This document shows, one piece after another, positions 39,437 to 48,640 of a stretch of 64,000 nucleotides of DNA. The translations under genes and the position numbers were made by a program. This DNA is from an uncultured Pelagibacteraceae bacterium (lineage in GTDB: Bacteria; Pseudomonadota; Alphaproteobacteria; Pelagibacterales; Pelagibacteraceae). Within the stretch, counting starts at the first letter, position 1. Each line of letters begins with the position of its first letter. The stretch is from NCBI GenBank assembly GCA_902628565.1, contig CACONR010000001.1, positions 1 through 64,000 of the forward strand. The letters are read 5' to 3'. The notes under the pieces are model-generated. The model was given only the letters and a program-made list of their open reading frames with translations, did not search any database and was not told where the DNA came from.

Positions 39437-39948
39437 TGATACTGATAAAAAAATTTTTCACTATTCTTATAGTGCTGTTTACTTTTATTTCTAATTCCAA
39501 CAGTCAGGATCTAATTGTTTATTTAGATTTAGATAATGTTGTCAGTAACTCAAAAGCTGGAAAATTAATCTTAGAAAAGTTGGATAAATCAAAAAAATCT
39601 GCACTATTAAAATTCGAAAAAAAAGAGAAGGAATTAAAAAAAATTGAGGAAGAAATTAAGAAACAAAAAAATATTATTTCTGAAGATGAGTTGAAAAAAA
39701 GATTAGTTGTTTTTAGAAAAGAGGTTTCAAATTTTCGTCAAGAAAGACAAAAAGTTATAAATGATTTTAATAATAAAAAAAAAGGTGAATTTGAGGAGTT
39801 TTTTAAAAAAATTACACCAATTATAGAAACATATGTGAACGAAAAAAAAATTGATATAGTCCTTGATAAAAAGAATATTTTTGTAGGGAGTAAGAAAAAA
39901 AATATTACCAAAGAAATAATTAAGATAATTGATAATAAAATAAAATGA
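39436..39948 (+). CDS. skp: Periplasmic chaperone Skp/OmpH family
   Basis: Skp holds unfolded outer membrane proteins in the periplasm and hands them to BamA. The 170-residue protein has a signal peptide (about 1-23, ending SNSNS), a short beta segment LIVYLDLDNVVSNSKAG, a long Lys/Glu-rich coiled coil (about 45-120) and a C-terminal beta segment (KKIDIVLDKKNIFVG), the typical Skp layout. The gene position between bamA and fabZ supports the call. Confidence 0.88.
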   Translation: MILIKKFFTILIVLFTFISNSNSQDLIVYLDLDNVVSNSKAGKLILEKLDKSKKSALLKFEKKEKELKKIEEEIKKQKNIISEDELKKRLVVFRKEVSNFRQERQKVINDFNNKKKGEFEEFFKKITPIIETYVNEKKIDIVLDKKNIFVGSKKKNITKEIIKIIDNKIK

Positions 39949-40394
39949 GCACATCTTTAAATAAAAAACAGATTACTGAATTATTACCGCATCGTGAACC
40001 AATGTTATTAATCGATGAACTTCATGAAATTAAAAAATTATCTTCAGCGACAGCAATCGTAAATGTTAAGAAAAATAGTTTTTTTGTTGATGGCCACTTC
40101 CCTGGACAACCAGTAATGCCAGGGGTTTTAATTGTAGAGTCTTTTGGTCAAGCCGCTGCTGCTTTAACTGCACATGGTTTGGATAAGTCTACATATGAAA
40201 ATAAGTTAGTATTTTTAATGGGAGTAGAAAAAGCAAGATTTAGAAATCCAGTAATACCTGATTGTAAATTAATTTTAAAGATAGAGGCAATTAGATCTCA
40301 TGGACGTGTCTGGAAATATAAAGGTGATGCATTTGTAGACGATAAAAAAATGGCAGATGCAATATGGTCAGCTACTATTGTTGATAAGAAATAA
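39945..40394 (+). CDS. fabZ: 3-hydroxyacyl-ACP dehydratase FabZ
   Basis: FabZ dehydrates beta-hydroxyacyl-ACP in fatty acid synthesis. The 149-residue hot-dog protein has LLPHREPMLLIDE (about 13-25), the catalytic His in FFVDGHFPGQPVMPGVLIVE (about 46-65) and the Glu in the VLIVESFGQAAA helix. It overlaps skp by 4 bases. Its product pool also supplies the 3-hydroxyacyl-ACP used by lpxA and lpxD next door. Confidence 0.96.
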   Translation: MSTSLNKKQITELLPHREPMLLIDELHEIKKLSSATAIVNVKKNSFFVDGHFPGQPVMPGVLIVESFGQAAAALTAHGLDKSTYENKLVFLMGVEKARFRNPVIPDCKLILKIEAIRSHGRVWKYKGDAFVDDKKMADAIWSATIVDKK

Positions 40395-40445
40395 TTAGCA
40401 ATAAATATTGATAACACAATAAATTATGCTTTGGTAAAAGCAGCT

Positions 40446-41423
40446 ATGCCCAATCCTTTTTTTATTAATAGTGGACCTTTCAATATTTTAGAAATTTTGA
40501 AAATTCTAAAAATCAACCTTAAAATTGAGGAAAACCAAATAGTAAAGGATATAAAAGATTTATTCAGTGCTGAAAAAGATTGTATTACTTTTTTTCACTC
40601 AAAAAAATATAATGAAATAGCAAAGAAAACTAAAGCTTCTTATTGTATTACAACCCAAAATTTAAAAGATCATCTTCCAAATAGTTGTACTGCTATTGTT
40701 GTTAATAACGTGTTAATTTCAACTTCACTGGTAACCCAAAAGTTTTATCCAAATTCAATTGAAGATGAATATGATAATTCAGTTAGTAATATAAATGATA
40801 CAAATTTTAAAGATAAAGTGATTGCAGGAAAGAATGTATTAATTGGAGAAAATGTAAAAATTGGAAAAAATTGTTTAATTGGACATAATACGATTATTGA
40901 ACGTAATGTTCAAATTGGTGATAATTGTAAAATTGGATCAAATACAATTTTAAGAAACTCTATAATAAAAAATCACGTAACTATTTTGGACAATTGTATA
41001 ATTGGAAAAAAAGGATTTGGTTTTTTTCCTTCTAAAAATAAAAATTTAAAATATCCACACATAGGAATTGTAATAATTAATGAAAATTGTGAAATTGGTT
41101 GCGGAGCTACAATTGATCGGGGGTCTCTATCTAATACAGAAATTGGAAAGAATACCTATTTGGATAATCAAATTCACATAGCTCATAATGTTAAAATTGG
41201 TGAAAATACAATTATAGCTGGACAAGTTGGAATTGCAGGTAGTTCGACTATAGGGAATAATGTAAAAATTGGTGGTCAAGCTGGAATATCTGGACATCTA
41301 AGGGTAGGAAATAATGTTGAAATTGGTGGAGGTAGTGGTGTTATAAAAGATATACCTGATAATGCAAAAGTTATGGGTTATCCGGCTAAAAGTATAAGAG
41401 AATTTTTGAAAGATAATAGATGA
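40446..41423 (+). CDS. lpxD: UDP-3-O-(3-hydroxyacyl)glucosamine N-acyltransferase LpxD
   Basis: Third step of lipid A synthesis. The 325-residue protein has the N-terminal uridine-binding domain and a left-handed beta helix with many isoleucine hexapeptides (about 120-310), including GFFPSKNKNLKYPHIG and the catalytic-His segment DNQIHIAHNVKIG. I choose the ATG at 40446 (MPNPFFINSGPF); the frame extends to a TTG at 40431 which would add five residues. The gap 40395-40445 shows no clear promoter. Confidence 0.93.
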   Translation: MPNPFFINSGPFNILEILKILKINLKIEENQIVKDIKDLFSAEKDCITFFHSKKYNEIAKKTKASYCITTQNLKDHLPNSCTAIVVNNVLISTSLVTQKFYPNSIEDEYDNSVSNINDTNFKDKVIAGKNVLIGENVKIGKNCLIGHNTIIERNVQIGDNCKIGSNTILRNSIIKNHVTILDNCIIGKKGFGFFPSKNKNLKYPHIGIVIINENCEIGCGATIDRGSLSNTEIGKNTYLDNQIHIAHNVKIGENTIIAGQVGIAGSSTIGNNVKIGGQAGISGHLRVGNNVEIGGGSGVIKDIPDNAKVMGYPAKSIREFLKDNR

Positions 41424-42202
41424 TACATAAAACTGCTATTGTTGATCCAAAATCTAAAATATCATCTAATGTAGAGGTGGGTCCCTTTTCAGTGATTGGA
41501 CCAAATGTTGAGGTAGGAGAAAACACTATTATCCAATCTCATGTTAGTATTGTGGGAAACACAAAGATCGGGAAGAAAAATAAGATATATCCGTTCGCTT
41601 CTATTGGAAATGATCCACAAGATCTTAAATTTAATGGTGAGAATACTAAATTAGAAATTGGAGATAACAATAAAATTAGAGAATATGTAACAATAAATCC
41701 AGGTACGGAAGGTGGAGGCGGTATAACTAAAATTGGTAATGGATGTTTATTTATGGTCTCATCACATATAGCTCACGATTGTTTAGTAGAGGATAATGTA
41801 ATACTTGCAAATAATGTGCCTCTTGGAGGACATGCACACATTGAGCAAAATGTAATAATCGGAGGCAATTCAGCTGTACAACAATTTACTAGAGTAGGTA
41901 AGTTTGCAATGATAGGTGGAATGTGTGGTGTTGTAAGAGATATCATCCCTTATGCTATGGTACATGGGAATCGAAGTGTTCTTCATGGTTTAAATTTAAT
42001 TGGTTTAAGAAGAAAAAATATACCTAATAAAGAAATCTTAGTTTTAAGTGAAGCATATAAAGAAATCTTTAAAAATGAAAATTTAACTGAAAATTTAAAA
42101 AATTTAAATTCTGAGATCAAAAAGAATGTTTTTGTAAAAGACGTTGTTGAATTTTTAGAAAAAGATAAAAAAAGACCAATATGTACACCTTTTTCAAAAT
42201 AA
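41420..42202 (+). CDS. lpxA: UDP-N-acetylglucosamine O-acyltransferase LpxA
   Basis: First step of lipid A synthesis. The 260-residue protein has the hexapeptide beta helix starting MIHKTAIVDPKSKISSNVEVGPFSVIGPNV, the ASIGNDPQDLKFNGE loop (about 66-80), the catalytic His in VSSHIAHDCLVED (about 112-124) and the C-terminal helical domain with HGNRSVLHGLNLIGLRR (about 182-198). It overlaps lpxD by 4 bases. Confidence 0.97.
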   Translation: MIHKTAIVDPKSKISSNVEVGPFSVIGPNVEVGENTIIQSHVSIVGNTKIGKKNKIYPFASIGNDPQDLKFNGENTKLEIGDNNKIREYVTINPGTEGGGGITKIGNGCLFMVSSHIAHDCLVEDNVILANNVPLGGHAHIEQNVIIGGNSAVQQFTRVGKFAMIGGMCGVVRDIIPYAMVHGNRSVLHGLNLIGLRRKNIPNKEILVLSEAYKEIFKNENLTENLKNLNSEIKKNVFVKDVVEFLEKDKKRPICTPFSK

Positions 42203-42203
42203 A

Positions 42204-42989
42204 ATGATAGGTTTATTTTTAGGTGATACAGATTTTTCAAAAATAGTTCTCAAAAAGTTGAAAAAACTAAAAAAGAAGTACTTCATAATTGATTTTTCTA
42301 AAAATAATGTATTTGCAAAAGAAAAAAACTCTTATCGAATAAGTATAGGAAAATTTGGCAAGATTATAGACTTAATTAAAAAGCAAAAGTCAAATAAAGT
42401 TCTTTTTGCTGGCAAAATCGCTAAACCAAAATTTTCTACATTAAGATTAGATTTAAAAGGTATTTATTATATGCCAAGCATAATAAAAGCTGCCAAAATA
42501 GGTGATGCAGCTATAATAAAAGCCATAATTAAGATTCTTAAAAATGAAAAAATTGAAGTTATAAGTTCAATTAATTTTAATCCCGAGTTAACCGGAAAAA
42601 AAGGTATACATACAAAGATAAAACCTTCTCGAAGAGATATTAAATCAATCAATCGAGGTATAAAATATTTAGCAAGAACTAATAGTTATGATCATATTCA
42701 GGCATTAATAGTAAAAGATAATAAGATAATAGCTAAAGAAGACAATAGAGGTACTAAAAAAATGATGTCTAGATTAAAGAATAATTCAGGCGGTATTTTA
42801 ATCAAATTTCCCAAAAAAAAACAAGACTTGAGAATGGATTTACCAACAATAGGGATCCAAACTATTAAAGACTGTAAAAAATATGAATTAAAAGGAATAG
42901 TTCTTAAATCTAAAAAAAATGTCTTTTTAGATAAAACTAAAAGTATTGAATTTGCAAATAAAAATAAAATTTTTATTTTGATAAAATGA
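42204..42989 (+). CDS. lpxI: UDP-2,3-diacylglucosamine pyrophosphatase LpxI
   Basis: LpxI (formerly DUF1009) hydrolyses UDP-2,3-diacylglucosamine to lipid X, replacing LpxH in alphaproteobacteria. The 261-residue protein has an N-terminal Rossmann-like domain and the family's KVLFAGKIAKPKF segment (about 66-79), GDAAIIKAI (about 103-111), and the C-terminal GGILIKFPKKKQDLRMDLPTIGIQTI (about 195-220) that carries the catalytic Asp. The position between lpxA and lpxB is diagnostic. Confidence 0.93.
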   Translation: MIGLFLGDTDFSKIVLKKLKKLKKKYFIIDFSKNNVFAKEKNSYRISIGKFGKIIDLIKKQKSNKVLFAGKIAKPKFSTLRLDLKGIYYMPSIIKAAKIGDAAIIKAIIKILKNEKIEVISSINFNPELTGKKGIHTKIKPSRRDIKSINRGIKYLARTNSYDHIQALIVKDNKIIAKEDNRGTKKMMSRLKNNSGGILIKFPKKKQDLRMDLPTIGIQTIKDCKKYELKGIVLKSKKNVFLDKTKSIEFANKNKIFILIK

Positions 42990-44122
42990 AAAAAATATTT
43001 GTGCTTACAGGAGAGCCCTCTGGAGATAAATTAGCTTCTACAGCAATTTCAAAACTTCAAAAAGATTCTACTGATATTGAATTTTTATCTGTAGGGGGCT
43101 CAAATTTAAAAAAAATTGGCATAGAGTCTATCTTTGATTTGAAAGAAATAACTTATTTGGGCTTTACGAGCGTTTTGTTAAATATTTTTAAGATTAAAAA
43201 AAGAATTAATCAAACTGTTAAAGAAATCTTAAAATTTAATCCAGATATTTTGTTCAGTGTTGATAGTCCAGATTTTACTTTAAGAGTTGCAGAAAAGGTA
43301 AAAAAAATTAATCCTCAAATAAAGACAATTCACTATGTAGCACCACAGGTTTGGATTTGGAGAAAAGGAAGGGTAAAAAAAATTAAAAAATTTATTGATC
43401 ATATTCTTTTATTATTCGATTTTGAAAAAAAATTTTTTGATGAAGAAAATATAAATAATACTTTTGTAGGTCATCCGTTAATAGAGAATAACAAAAATGA
43501 TAAAGTGGATATCAATAATTTTATTTCGAATAATAAAAAAATTATATCTATTTTTCCAGGTAGTCGAAAATCTGAAACAAATGTTTTATTACCAATATTG
43601 ATTGATTTCGTAAATATGATGAACAAAAGAAACTCAAATTATAATTTTATTTTTCATGCTACTCAAGAAAACAAAAATAAAATTATTGAGTATATAAAAG
43701 ATAAAAATTTAATTAATGTTGACGTAATTTCAGATGAAAATATGAAAAACGAAATACTCTCAAATTCAATTTTTGCTGTATGTAAGTCAGGAACGATATC
43801 TCTTCAAGTCTGTAATGCTAATGTTCCCTCAATAATTATTTATAAATTAAATTTTATAAATTTTATGATCTTTAAATTATTGGTAAATGTTAAATTTGCA
43901 AATATCATCAATATAATTAATAATAAAGAAGTCATTCCTGAATTGTTGCAAAGTGAGTGTAATGCAAAAGAAATTTATAACTCTGTTTTATATATGCTTA
44001 AAAATCCGGAGATTGGAAAAAAACAATTAGAACAATGTAGTCAAACTTTAAAAGGAATTAGATCGAATTCTTCATCATCAAATGAAGTAGCAACAATCTT
44101 AAGAAATAGTCTTGTTGGATAA
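42986..44122 (+). CDS. lpxB: Lipid-A-disaccharide synthase LpxB
   Basis: GT19 glycosyltransferase joining lipid X and UDP-diacylglucosamine. The 378-residue protein shows LTGEPSGDKLAS (about 6-17), GFTSVL near 59, the VDSPDFTLRVAEK segment (about 93-105), HYVAPQVWIWRKGRVKKIKKFIDHIL (about 119-144) and FPGSRKSE (about 190-197). It overlaps lpxI by 4 bases and overlaps the convergent gltX by 24 bases at the 3' end. Confidence 0.95.
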   Translation: MKKIFVLTGEPSGDKLASTAISKLQKDSTDIEFLSVGGSNLKKIGIESIFDLKEITYLGFTSVLLNIFKIKKRINQTVKEILKFNPDILFSVDSPDFTLRVAEKVKKINPQIKTIHYVAPQVWIWRKGRVKKIKKFIDHILLLFDFEKKFFDEENINNTFVGHPLIENNKNDKVDINNFISNNKKIISIFPGSRKSETNVLLPILIDFVNMMNKRNSNYNFIFHATQENKNKIIEYIKDKNLINVDVISDENMKNEILSNSIFAVCKSGTISLQVCNANVPSIIIYKLNFINFMIFKLLVNVKFANIINIINNKEVIPELLQSECNAKEIYNSVLYMLKNPEIGKKQLEQCSQTLKGIRSNSSSSNEVATILRNSLVG

Positions 44123-45499
44123 TCTTTTTTCAACTTCTTCTTTACCTAGAGATATTACTATATCATAAATACCAGGACCAAATTTTGAACCTGTTAAAGC
44201 TACTCTTAAGGGTTGACCAACACCTTTAAAATTAGTGTTATTAGATTTTATTAGTTCCTGAACTATAGGTTCTAAATTTTCTCTTGTAAATTTACTTATT
44301 TCTTTAATATTATCTTTAAATTCAGAGATAATTTTTTGTGCATTAGCATCAATTAATTTGAGATCTTCTTTGTTAAAATTAACTTCATCGTTAATTATAT
44401 ATTGGCTATTATTATATATATCCTCTAGTGTTTTAGCTTTATTCTTTAGAAAAGTAAGAGATTTTTTAATTTTATCTTTTTTTTCCCCAATAATCTTATT
44501 TTTAAAAATCTCACAATAACTAATTAGTTGATTAAACAACTCATTTTCATCAATGCTTTTTATATAATGTTCATTTATAGATAGAATTCTACTCAAATCT
44601 AATTTTGATGGTGATTTTCCAATACCTTCAAGATTAAAATACCTTACACTCTCATCTAAAGTAAAAATTTCTTTATCTTCATATGACCAACCTAATCTCA
44701 AAAGATAATTTCTCAAAGCATCTGGCATAATACCTATTTTAGAATAGTCCTCTAGAGTTGATGCTTTATCTCTTTTTGATAATTTTTTCCCCTCAATTGT
44801 ATGAATTAATGGTATATGTGCAAATGTTGGTAAAGCCCATTCCATTGCTTCATAAATTTGAATTTGTTTAAATGTATTGATTTTATGATCATCACCTCTA
44901 ATAATGTGTGTCATATTCATCTGATGGTCATCAACAGCAGCAGATAAATTATAAGTTGGTGTACCATCATTTCTTAAAATTACAAAATCTTCGATGGTAC
45001 TATTTTCAATTTCTACGTTTCCCTGAACTTTATCTTTTAATATTGATGTACCATCAATTTTACTTTTAAATCTAATTACCGGTTTAATATCTTTAGGCGC
45101 TTCACTTTCATTTCTGTCTCTCCATGTTCTATCATAAACGTATGGAATTTTTTTTTGCTTAGCTCTTTTTTTTTGTGCTTCAATTTCCTCAGTAGAGCAA
45201 TAACATCTATAAGCATTACCTTTTTTTAATAATTCATTTGCAACTTTTATATGATCATCAATTTTTTGAGATTGTATATATTCTGTTCCATCATGATTGA
45301 TACCGATCCATTGCAAAGATTTAATAATTTGATTTTTGTATTCCTCTTTTGATCTTTCTTTGTCTGTATCTTCTATTCTTAGATAAAAATTACCCTTTTG
45401 GTTTTTTGAATATAACCAATTAAATAAGGCTGTTCTCACTCCACCAATATGCAAAGGTCCAGTAGGTGACGGAGCAAATCTAGTTGCTACTTTTTTCAT
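44099..45499 (-). CDS. gltX: Glutamyl-tRNA synthetase
   Basis: Class I synthetase. The 466-residue protein has TRFAPSPTGPLHIGGVRTALFNWL (HIGH motif, about 6-29), the DGTPTYNLSAAVDDH segment (about 178-192) and GKKLSKRDKA (KMSKS-like motif, about 233-242). CYCSTEEIEAQKKRA near 98-112 follows the usual pattern without the full zinc site. It is convergent with lpxB and downstream of lexA; comEC, which sits between lexA and gltX in some relatives, is absent. Confidence 0.97.
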   Translation of the reverse strand: MKKVATRFAPSPTGPLHIGGVRTALFNWLYSKNQKGNFYLRIEDTDKERSKEEYKNQIIKSLQWIGINHDGTEYIQSQKIDDHIKVANELLKKGNAYRCYCSTEEIEAQKKRAKQKKIPYVYDRTWRDRNESEAPKDIKPVIRFKSKIDGTSILKDKVQGNVEIENSTIEDFVILRNDGTPTYNLSAAVDDHQMNMTHIIRGDDHKINTFKQIQIYEAMEWALPTFAHIPLIHTIEGKKLSKRDKASTLEDYSKIGIMPDALRNYLLRLGWSYEDKEIFTLDESVRYFNLEGIGKSPSKLDLSRILSINEHYIKSIDENELFNQLISYCEIFKNKIIGEKKDKIKKSLTFLKNKAKTLEDIYNNSQYIINDEVNFNKEDLKLIDANAQKIISEFKDNIKEISKFTRENLEPIVQELIKSNNTNFKGVGQPLRVALTGSKFGPGIYDIVISLGKEEVEKRLSNKTIS

Positions 45500-45522
45500 T
45501 AAAAATGGTTTAGACTATTTTA

Positions 45523-46200
45523 TTAGAAGTTTCTATATAAAGATACCAAAACACCTTGAACTTTTACTCTGTCAGGGCCAAAAATTTTGGTTTCATAGTT
45601 TTTATTAGCACTTTCTAATGCTACTACTTTACCTTTTTTTCTAATTCTTTTAAGCATAGCTTCGTGTTCATCAATTAAAGCTACCACTATTTTTCCATTA
45701 TCGGCTGTATCAGTTCTTTTGATGATGACTGTGTCACCCTCATGAATTCCAGCTTCAATCATTGAATCTCCTTGAACTTTAAGGCCAAAATAATCTCCAT
45801 TTTTTTCTAAGTTATTTGGTAATGGAATTCTAGAAACTTCATTTTGAATTGCTTCAACAGGTGTTCCAGCTGCTATTTTACCTAAAACTGGCACCTCTGC
45901 ATCGTCGGATAAAGGTTTTTCTTCATCCAAACCTCCTTTAATGACACTTGGGGAAAAATTATTGTAAATATCATTTGCAGAAGCAGTCTCTGGTAATTTT
46001 ATAACTTCCAAAGCTCTAGCTTTATGAGCAAGCCTTTTAATGAAACCTCTTTCCTCTAAAGCACTAATTAATCTGTGAATCCCAGATTTTGATTTAAGAT
46101 TTAGAGACTCCTTCATCTCTTCGTAAGAAGGAGATACACCAGAGCTTCTCAACTTCTTGTTGATAAATAAAAGCAGGTTTTTTTGTTTTTTTGTTAGCAT
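45523..46200 (-). CDS. lexA: LexA SOS repressor
   Basis: LexA represses DNA repair genes and self-cleaves when activated by RecA. The 225-residue protein has the N-terminal winged HTH (MLTKKQKNLLLFI, SPSYEEMKESLNLKSKSGIHRLISALEERGFI), the Ala111-Gly112 cleavage site in KIAAGTP, catalytic Ser146 in QGDSMIEAG and Lys184 in EAMLKRIRKKG. It starts at 46200, one base before the upstream gap that holds two LexA boxes, so autoregulation is expected. In relatives moaC and moeA sit between trpC and lexA; they are absent here. Confidence 0.97.
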   Translation of the reverse strand: MLTKKQKNLLLFINKKLRSSGVSPSYEEMKESLNLKSKSGIHRLISALEERGFIKRLAHKARALEVIKLPETASANDIYNNFSPSVIKGGLDEEKPLSDDAEVPVLGKIAAGTPVEAIQNEVSRIPLPNNLEKNGDYFGLKVQGDSMIEAGIHEGDTVIIKRTDTADNGKIVVALIDEHEAMLKRIRKKGKVVALESANKNYETKIFGPDRVKVQGVLVSLYRNF

Positions 46201-46202
46201 AA

Positions 46203-46253
46203 GAACAAATATCGTACAAACAATGTTCTATAAAAGTTCTTCATAATTAACAA
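46203..46253 (-). promoter_or_regulatory. LexA boxes and promoter upstream of lexA
   Basis: A perfect alphaproteobacterial LexA box, GTTC-N7-GTTC, occurs on the plus strand at 46225-46239. A second, one-mismatch site reading GTAC-N7-GTTC on the minus strand lies at 46203-46217, touching the lexA start. On the minus strand a -10-like TATAGA (46227-46232) lies inside the first box, with TTGTTA (46248-46253) 15 bases upstream. LexA binding would therefore cover the promoter, which explains autoregulation. Confidence 0.75.
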
Positions 46254-46288
46254 TAGTAAAAAAGTTATGAAAATACTTACTTTTTTGA

Positions 46289-47080
46289 CTATAAAACGGA
46301 AAAAATTGAATTATCGTTTAAATTTTTTAAAAGTGATTCACCAATTAAAAAGGTTTTAATAGATGTTTTATTTGATAGTTCCAATAGTTCTTCTTTAGTC
46401 TTTATTCCACTTTCAGAAATCAATGGGCTAGGGTGATTAACCAAAACATCGTGGATATCATAAGTTGTATTAATATCAGTTTTTAGTGTTTTTAAATTTC
46501 TGTTGTTAATACCTAATAAAGCATCTTTAAATCTAAGTGCTTGTTTAGCTTCATTAACAGTATGAACCTCTACAATAACTGACATATTTAATCTTAAAGC
46601 ATTTTCATATAACTCATCGGCCAATTTATCTGAAACTCCAGCTAAAATGATTAAGATAGCATCGGCACCATAACTTTTAGCTAAAGGAATTTGAAATTTA
46701 TCTATAAAAAAATCTTTACAAAGAATAGGTAAATTTACATTTTGTTTAATTTTACTAATATGTAGCAAATTTCCTAAAAAAAAATCCTCCTCAGTCAAAA
46801 CAGATAAGCAGGTTGCTTTATTCGATTTATATTTATTAGCTATTTTAATAGGATCGTAGTCTTTTATAATTACACCTGCAGAAGGACTTGCTTTTTTTAT
46901 TTCAGCAATTATTGAAAATTTTTTATTTTCAGCATTTTTTTTAATTGTATCTTTAAAATCTACGTATGTACTATTTTTCTTTATTAATTCTTCGAGTGAC
47001 TCAAGACTTATTTTTTTTTTAAGTTCTGAAATTTTTTCGCTTTTAATATTTATAATTTTTTCAAGAACATTTTCAGTCAT
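46289..47080 (-). CDS. trpC: Indole-3-glycerol phosphate synthase
   Basis: TrpC closes the indole ring in tryptophan synthesis. The 263-residue TIM-barrel protein has the FSIIAEIKKASPSAGVI motif (about 54-70, with catalytic Glu and Lys), CKDFFIDKFQI (about 121-131), LGINNRNLKTLK (about 188-199) and SESGIKTKEEL near 219. It is monofunctional (no TrpF). The start overlaps the trpD end by 8 bases. The gap downstream to lexA carries lexA's own promoter. Confidence 0.97.
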   Translation of the reverse strand: MTENVLEKIINIKSEKISELKKKISLESLEELIKKNSTYVDFKDTIKKNAENKKFSIIAEIKKASPSAGVIIKDYDPIKIANKYKSNKATCLSVLTEEDFFLGNLLHISKIKQNVNLPILCKDFFIDKFQIPLAKSYGADAILIILAGVSDKLADELYENALRLNMSVIVEVHTVNEAKQALRFKDALLGINNRNLKTLKTDINTTYDIHDVLVNHPSPLISESGIKTKEELLELSNKTSIKTFLIGESLLKNLNDNSIFSVL

Positions 47081-48065
47081 TTTGAATTTTCTCTAGTTGT
47101 TTAAAAGTTGTACCAGATAAAATATGTTTTCTAGCATCATCATAAGCTTTATCGAAATTCTGATGAGTTTCATTAACAACTAATCCTGCCGCAGCATTTA
47201 AACAAACTGCTTTAGAAAAATCATTATCCTCACCTTTAAATATATTAATTATTCTATCTGCATTAAAAGCTGCATCATTACCAATGAGATTTTCGAACTT
47301 TTCTGCATTTATATTTAACTTAGTTGGATCAATAATAATCTCAGAGATAACACCATCTTTTAATTGAATTACATTGGTTTTAGCATAAGGTGAAATTTCA
47401 TCTAATCCATCTTCACTATTAACTATCCAAGCAAATTTAATATCTAAATTTCTTAAAGCATTTGCAAATATTTTTAATAGTTTTTTATCAAAAACACCAA
47501 TAACTTGTCTTTTTACTAGAGCAGGGCTACTTAAAGGTCCGATCATATTGAATATAGTTCTTTTTCCAATTTTTTTTCTTGTGGGTCCAACAAATCTCAT
47601 TGCGCTGTGATAGTTGGGTGCAAACATGAATCCAAAATTATTATTATTAATCTGATTTTCAATATCTTTTGGCTCTAAATTTATTTTTATATTTAAAGCC
47701 TCTAAAACATCACCAGATCCACATTTTGAGGATACAGCTTTATTTCCATGTTTAGCTACTTTAACACCCATACTTGAAAGTAATAGTGCTGAGGCTGTTG
47801 ATATGTTTAGTGTATTCATACCATCTCCACCGGTTCCACAAGTATCAACACAGTTTTCTACATTTACCCTTTTAGACTTGTTTCTGAGAACAAAAACTCC
47901 ACCAGCTACCTCATCAGAAGATTCACCTTTTGCTGATAAAAGTGTCAAAAAATCAAATATTTCTTGGTCTTCTGCTTTACCCTCCATCAATAATTCAAAA
48001 GCAGATTTACTTTCATCAAAAGTTAAATTTTCTTTTTTTTTAATTTTTTCAATGAATTGTTTCAT
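47073..48065 (-). CDS. trpD: Anthranilate phosphoribosyltransferase
   Basis: TrpD transfers phosphoribose to anthranilate. The 330-residue protein has the PRPP-binding CGTGGDGMNTLNISTASALL (about 80-99), KHGNKAVSSKCGSGDVLEAL (about 107-126) and FNMIGPLSSPA (about 171-181). It is separate from trpG, as expected in alphaproteobacteria with separate genes. It is 5 bases downstream of trpG and overlaps trpC. Confidence 0.97.
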   Translation of the reverse strand: MKQFIEKIKKKENLTFDESKSAFELLMEGKAEDQEIFDFLTLLSAKGESSDEVAGGVFVLRNKSKRVNVENCVDTCGTGGDGMNTLNISTASALLLSSMGVKVAKHGNKAVSSKCGSGDVLEALNIKINLEPKDIENQINNNNFGFMFAPNYHSAMRFVGPTRKKIGKRTIFNMIGPLSSPALVKRQVIGVFDKKLLKIFANALRNLDIKFAWIVNSEDGLDEISPYAKTNVIQLKDGVISEIIIDPTKLNINAEKFENLIGNDAAFNADRIINIFKGEDNDFSKAVCLNAAAGLVVNETHQNFDKAYDDARKHILSGTTFKQLEKIQND

Positions 48066-48070
48066 TAATC

Positions 48071-48640
48071 CTAAATTCTTATAAAATTTTTTAAAATTTT
48101 AATTCCTAATTTAGTTTTAATACTTTCAGGGTGAAATTGCACTCCATGTATATGATATTTCTTATGTTGTACTCCCATTATTAATCCATCTTGAGTCTGA
48201 GCAGTAATTTCAAGATCCTTAGATAACGTTTTTTTATCAATAATTAAGCTGTGGTATCGAGTAGCTTCAAACATTTTAGGGAGATTTTTTAAAATACCCA
48301 CTTTTTTTGAAAAAATCTTACTAGTTTTTCCATGCATTAGCTTTCTAGCTTGAACAATTTTTGAGCCAAACACTTGACCTATAATTTGATGGCCTAAACA
48401 AACTCCGAGTATTGGTATTTTTTTATATAAAGATTTAACGATTTTAAGACAATTACCTGATTGATTTGGGTTACCAGGTCCAGGTGAAATTACGATCTTA
48501 TGATACCTTTTTTTTAAAATTTCATGAGATGTAATTTGATCATTTCTAATTACTTCAACATTCACTTTTAATGAAGACAAATAATGGTAGAGATTAAAAG
48601 TAAAACTATCGTAATTATCAATTAAAATTATTTTTTTCAT
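48071..48640 (-). CDS. trpG: Anthranilate synthase component II (glutamine amidotransferase)
   Basis: TrpG supplies ammonia from glutamine to TrpE. The 189-residue class I amidotransferase has IDNYDSFTFNLYHYL (about 7-21), oxyanion SPGPGNP (about 52-58), nucleophile Cys81 in LGVCLGHQ and the His-Glu pair in GVQFHPESI (about 170-178). It overlaps trpE by 4 bases. The same subunit could serve 4-amino-4-deoxychorismate synthesis; context favours Trp. Confidence 0.96.
   Translation of the reverse strand: MKKIILIDNYDSFTFNLYHYLSSLKVNVEVIRNDQITSHEILKKRYHKIVISPGPGNPNQSGNCLKIVKSLYKKIPILGVCLGHQIIGQVFGSKIVQARKLMHGKTSKIFSKKVGILKNLPKMFEATRYHSLIIDKKTLSKDLEITAQTQDGLIMGVQHKKYHIHGVQFHPESIKTKLGIKILKNFIRI

Noticed and set aside
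40800-41400. Short repeated units rich in ATTGG and AAAATTGG
   Set aside because: They follow the hexapeptide repeats of the LpxD (and then LpxA) beta helix, so they are protein-level repeats, not a DNA repeat array or CRISPR.
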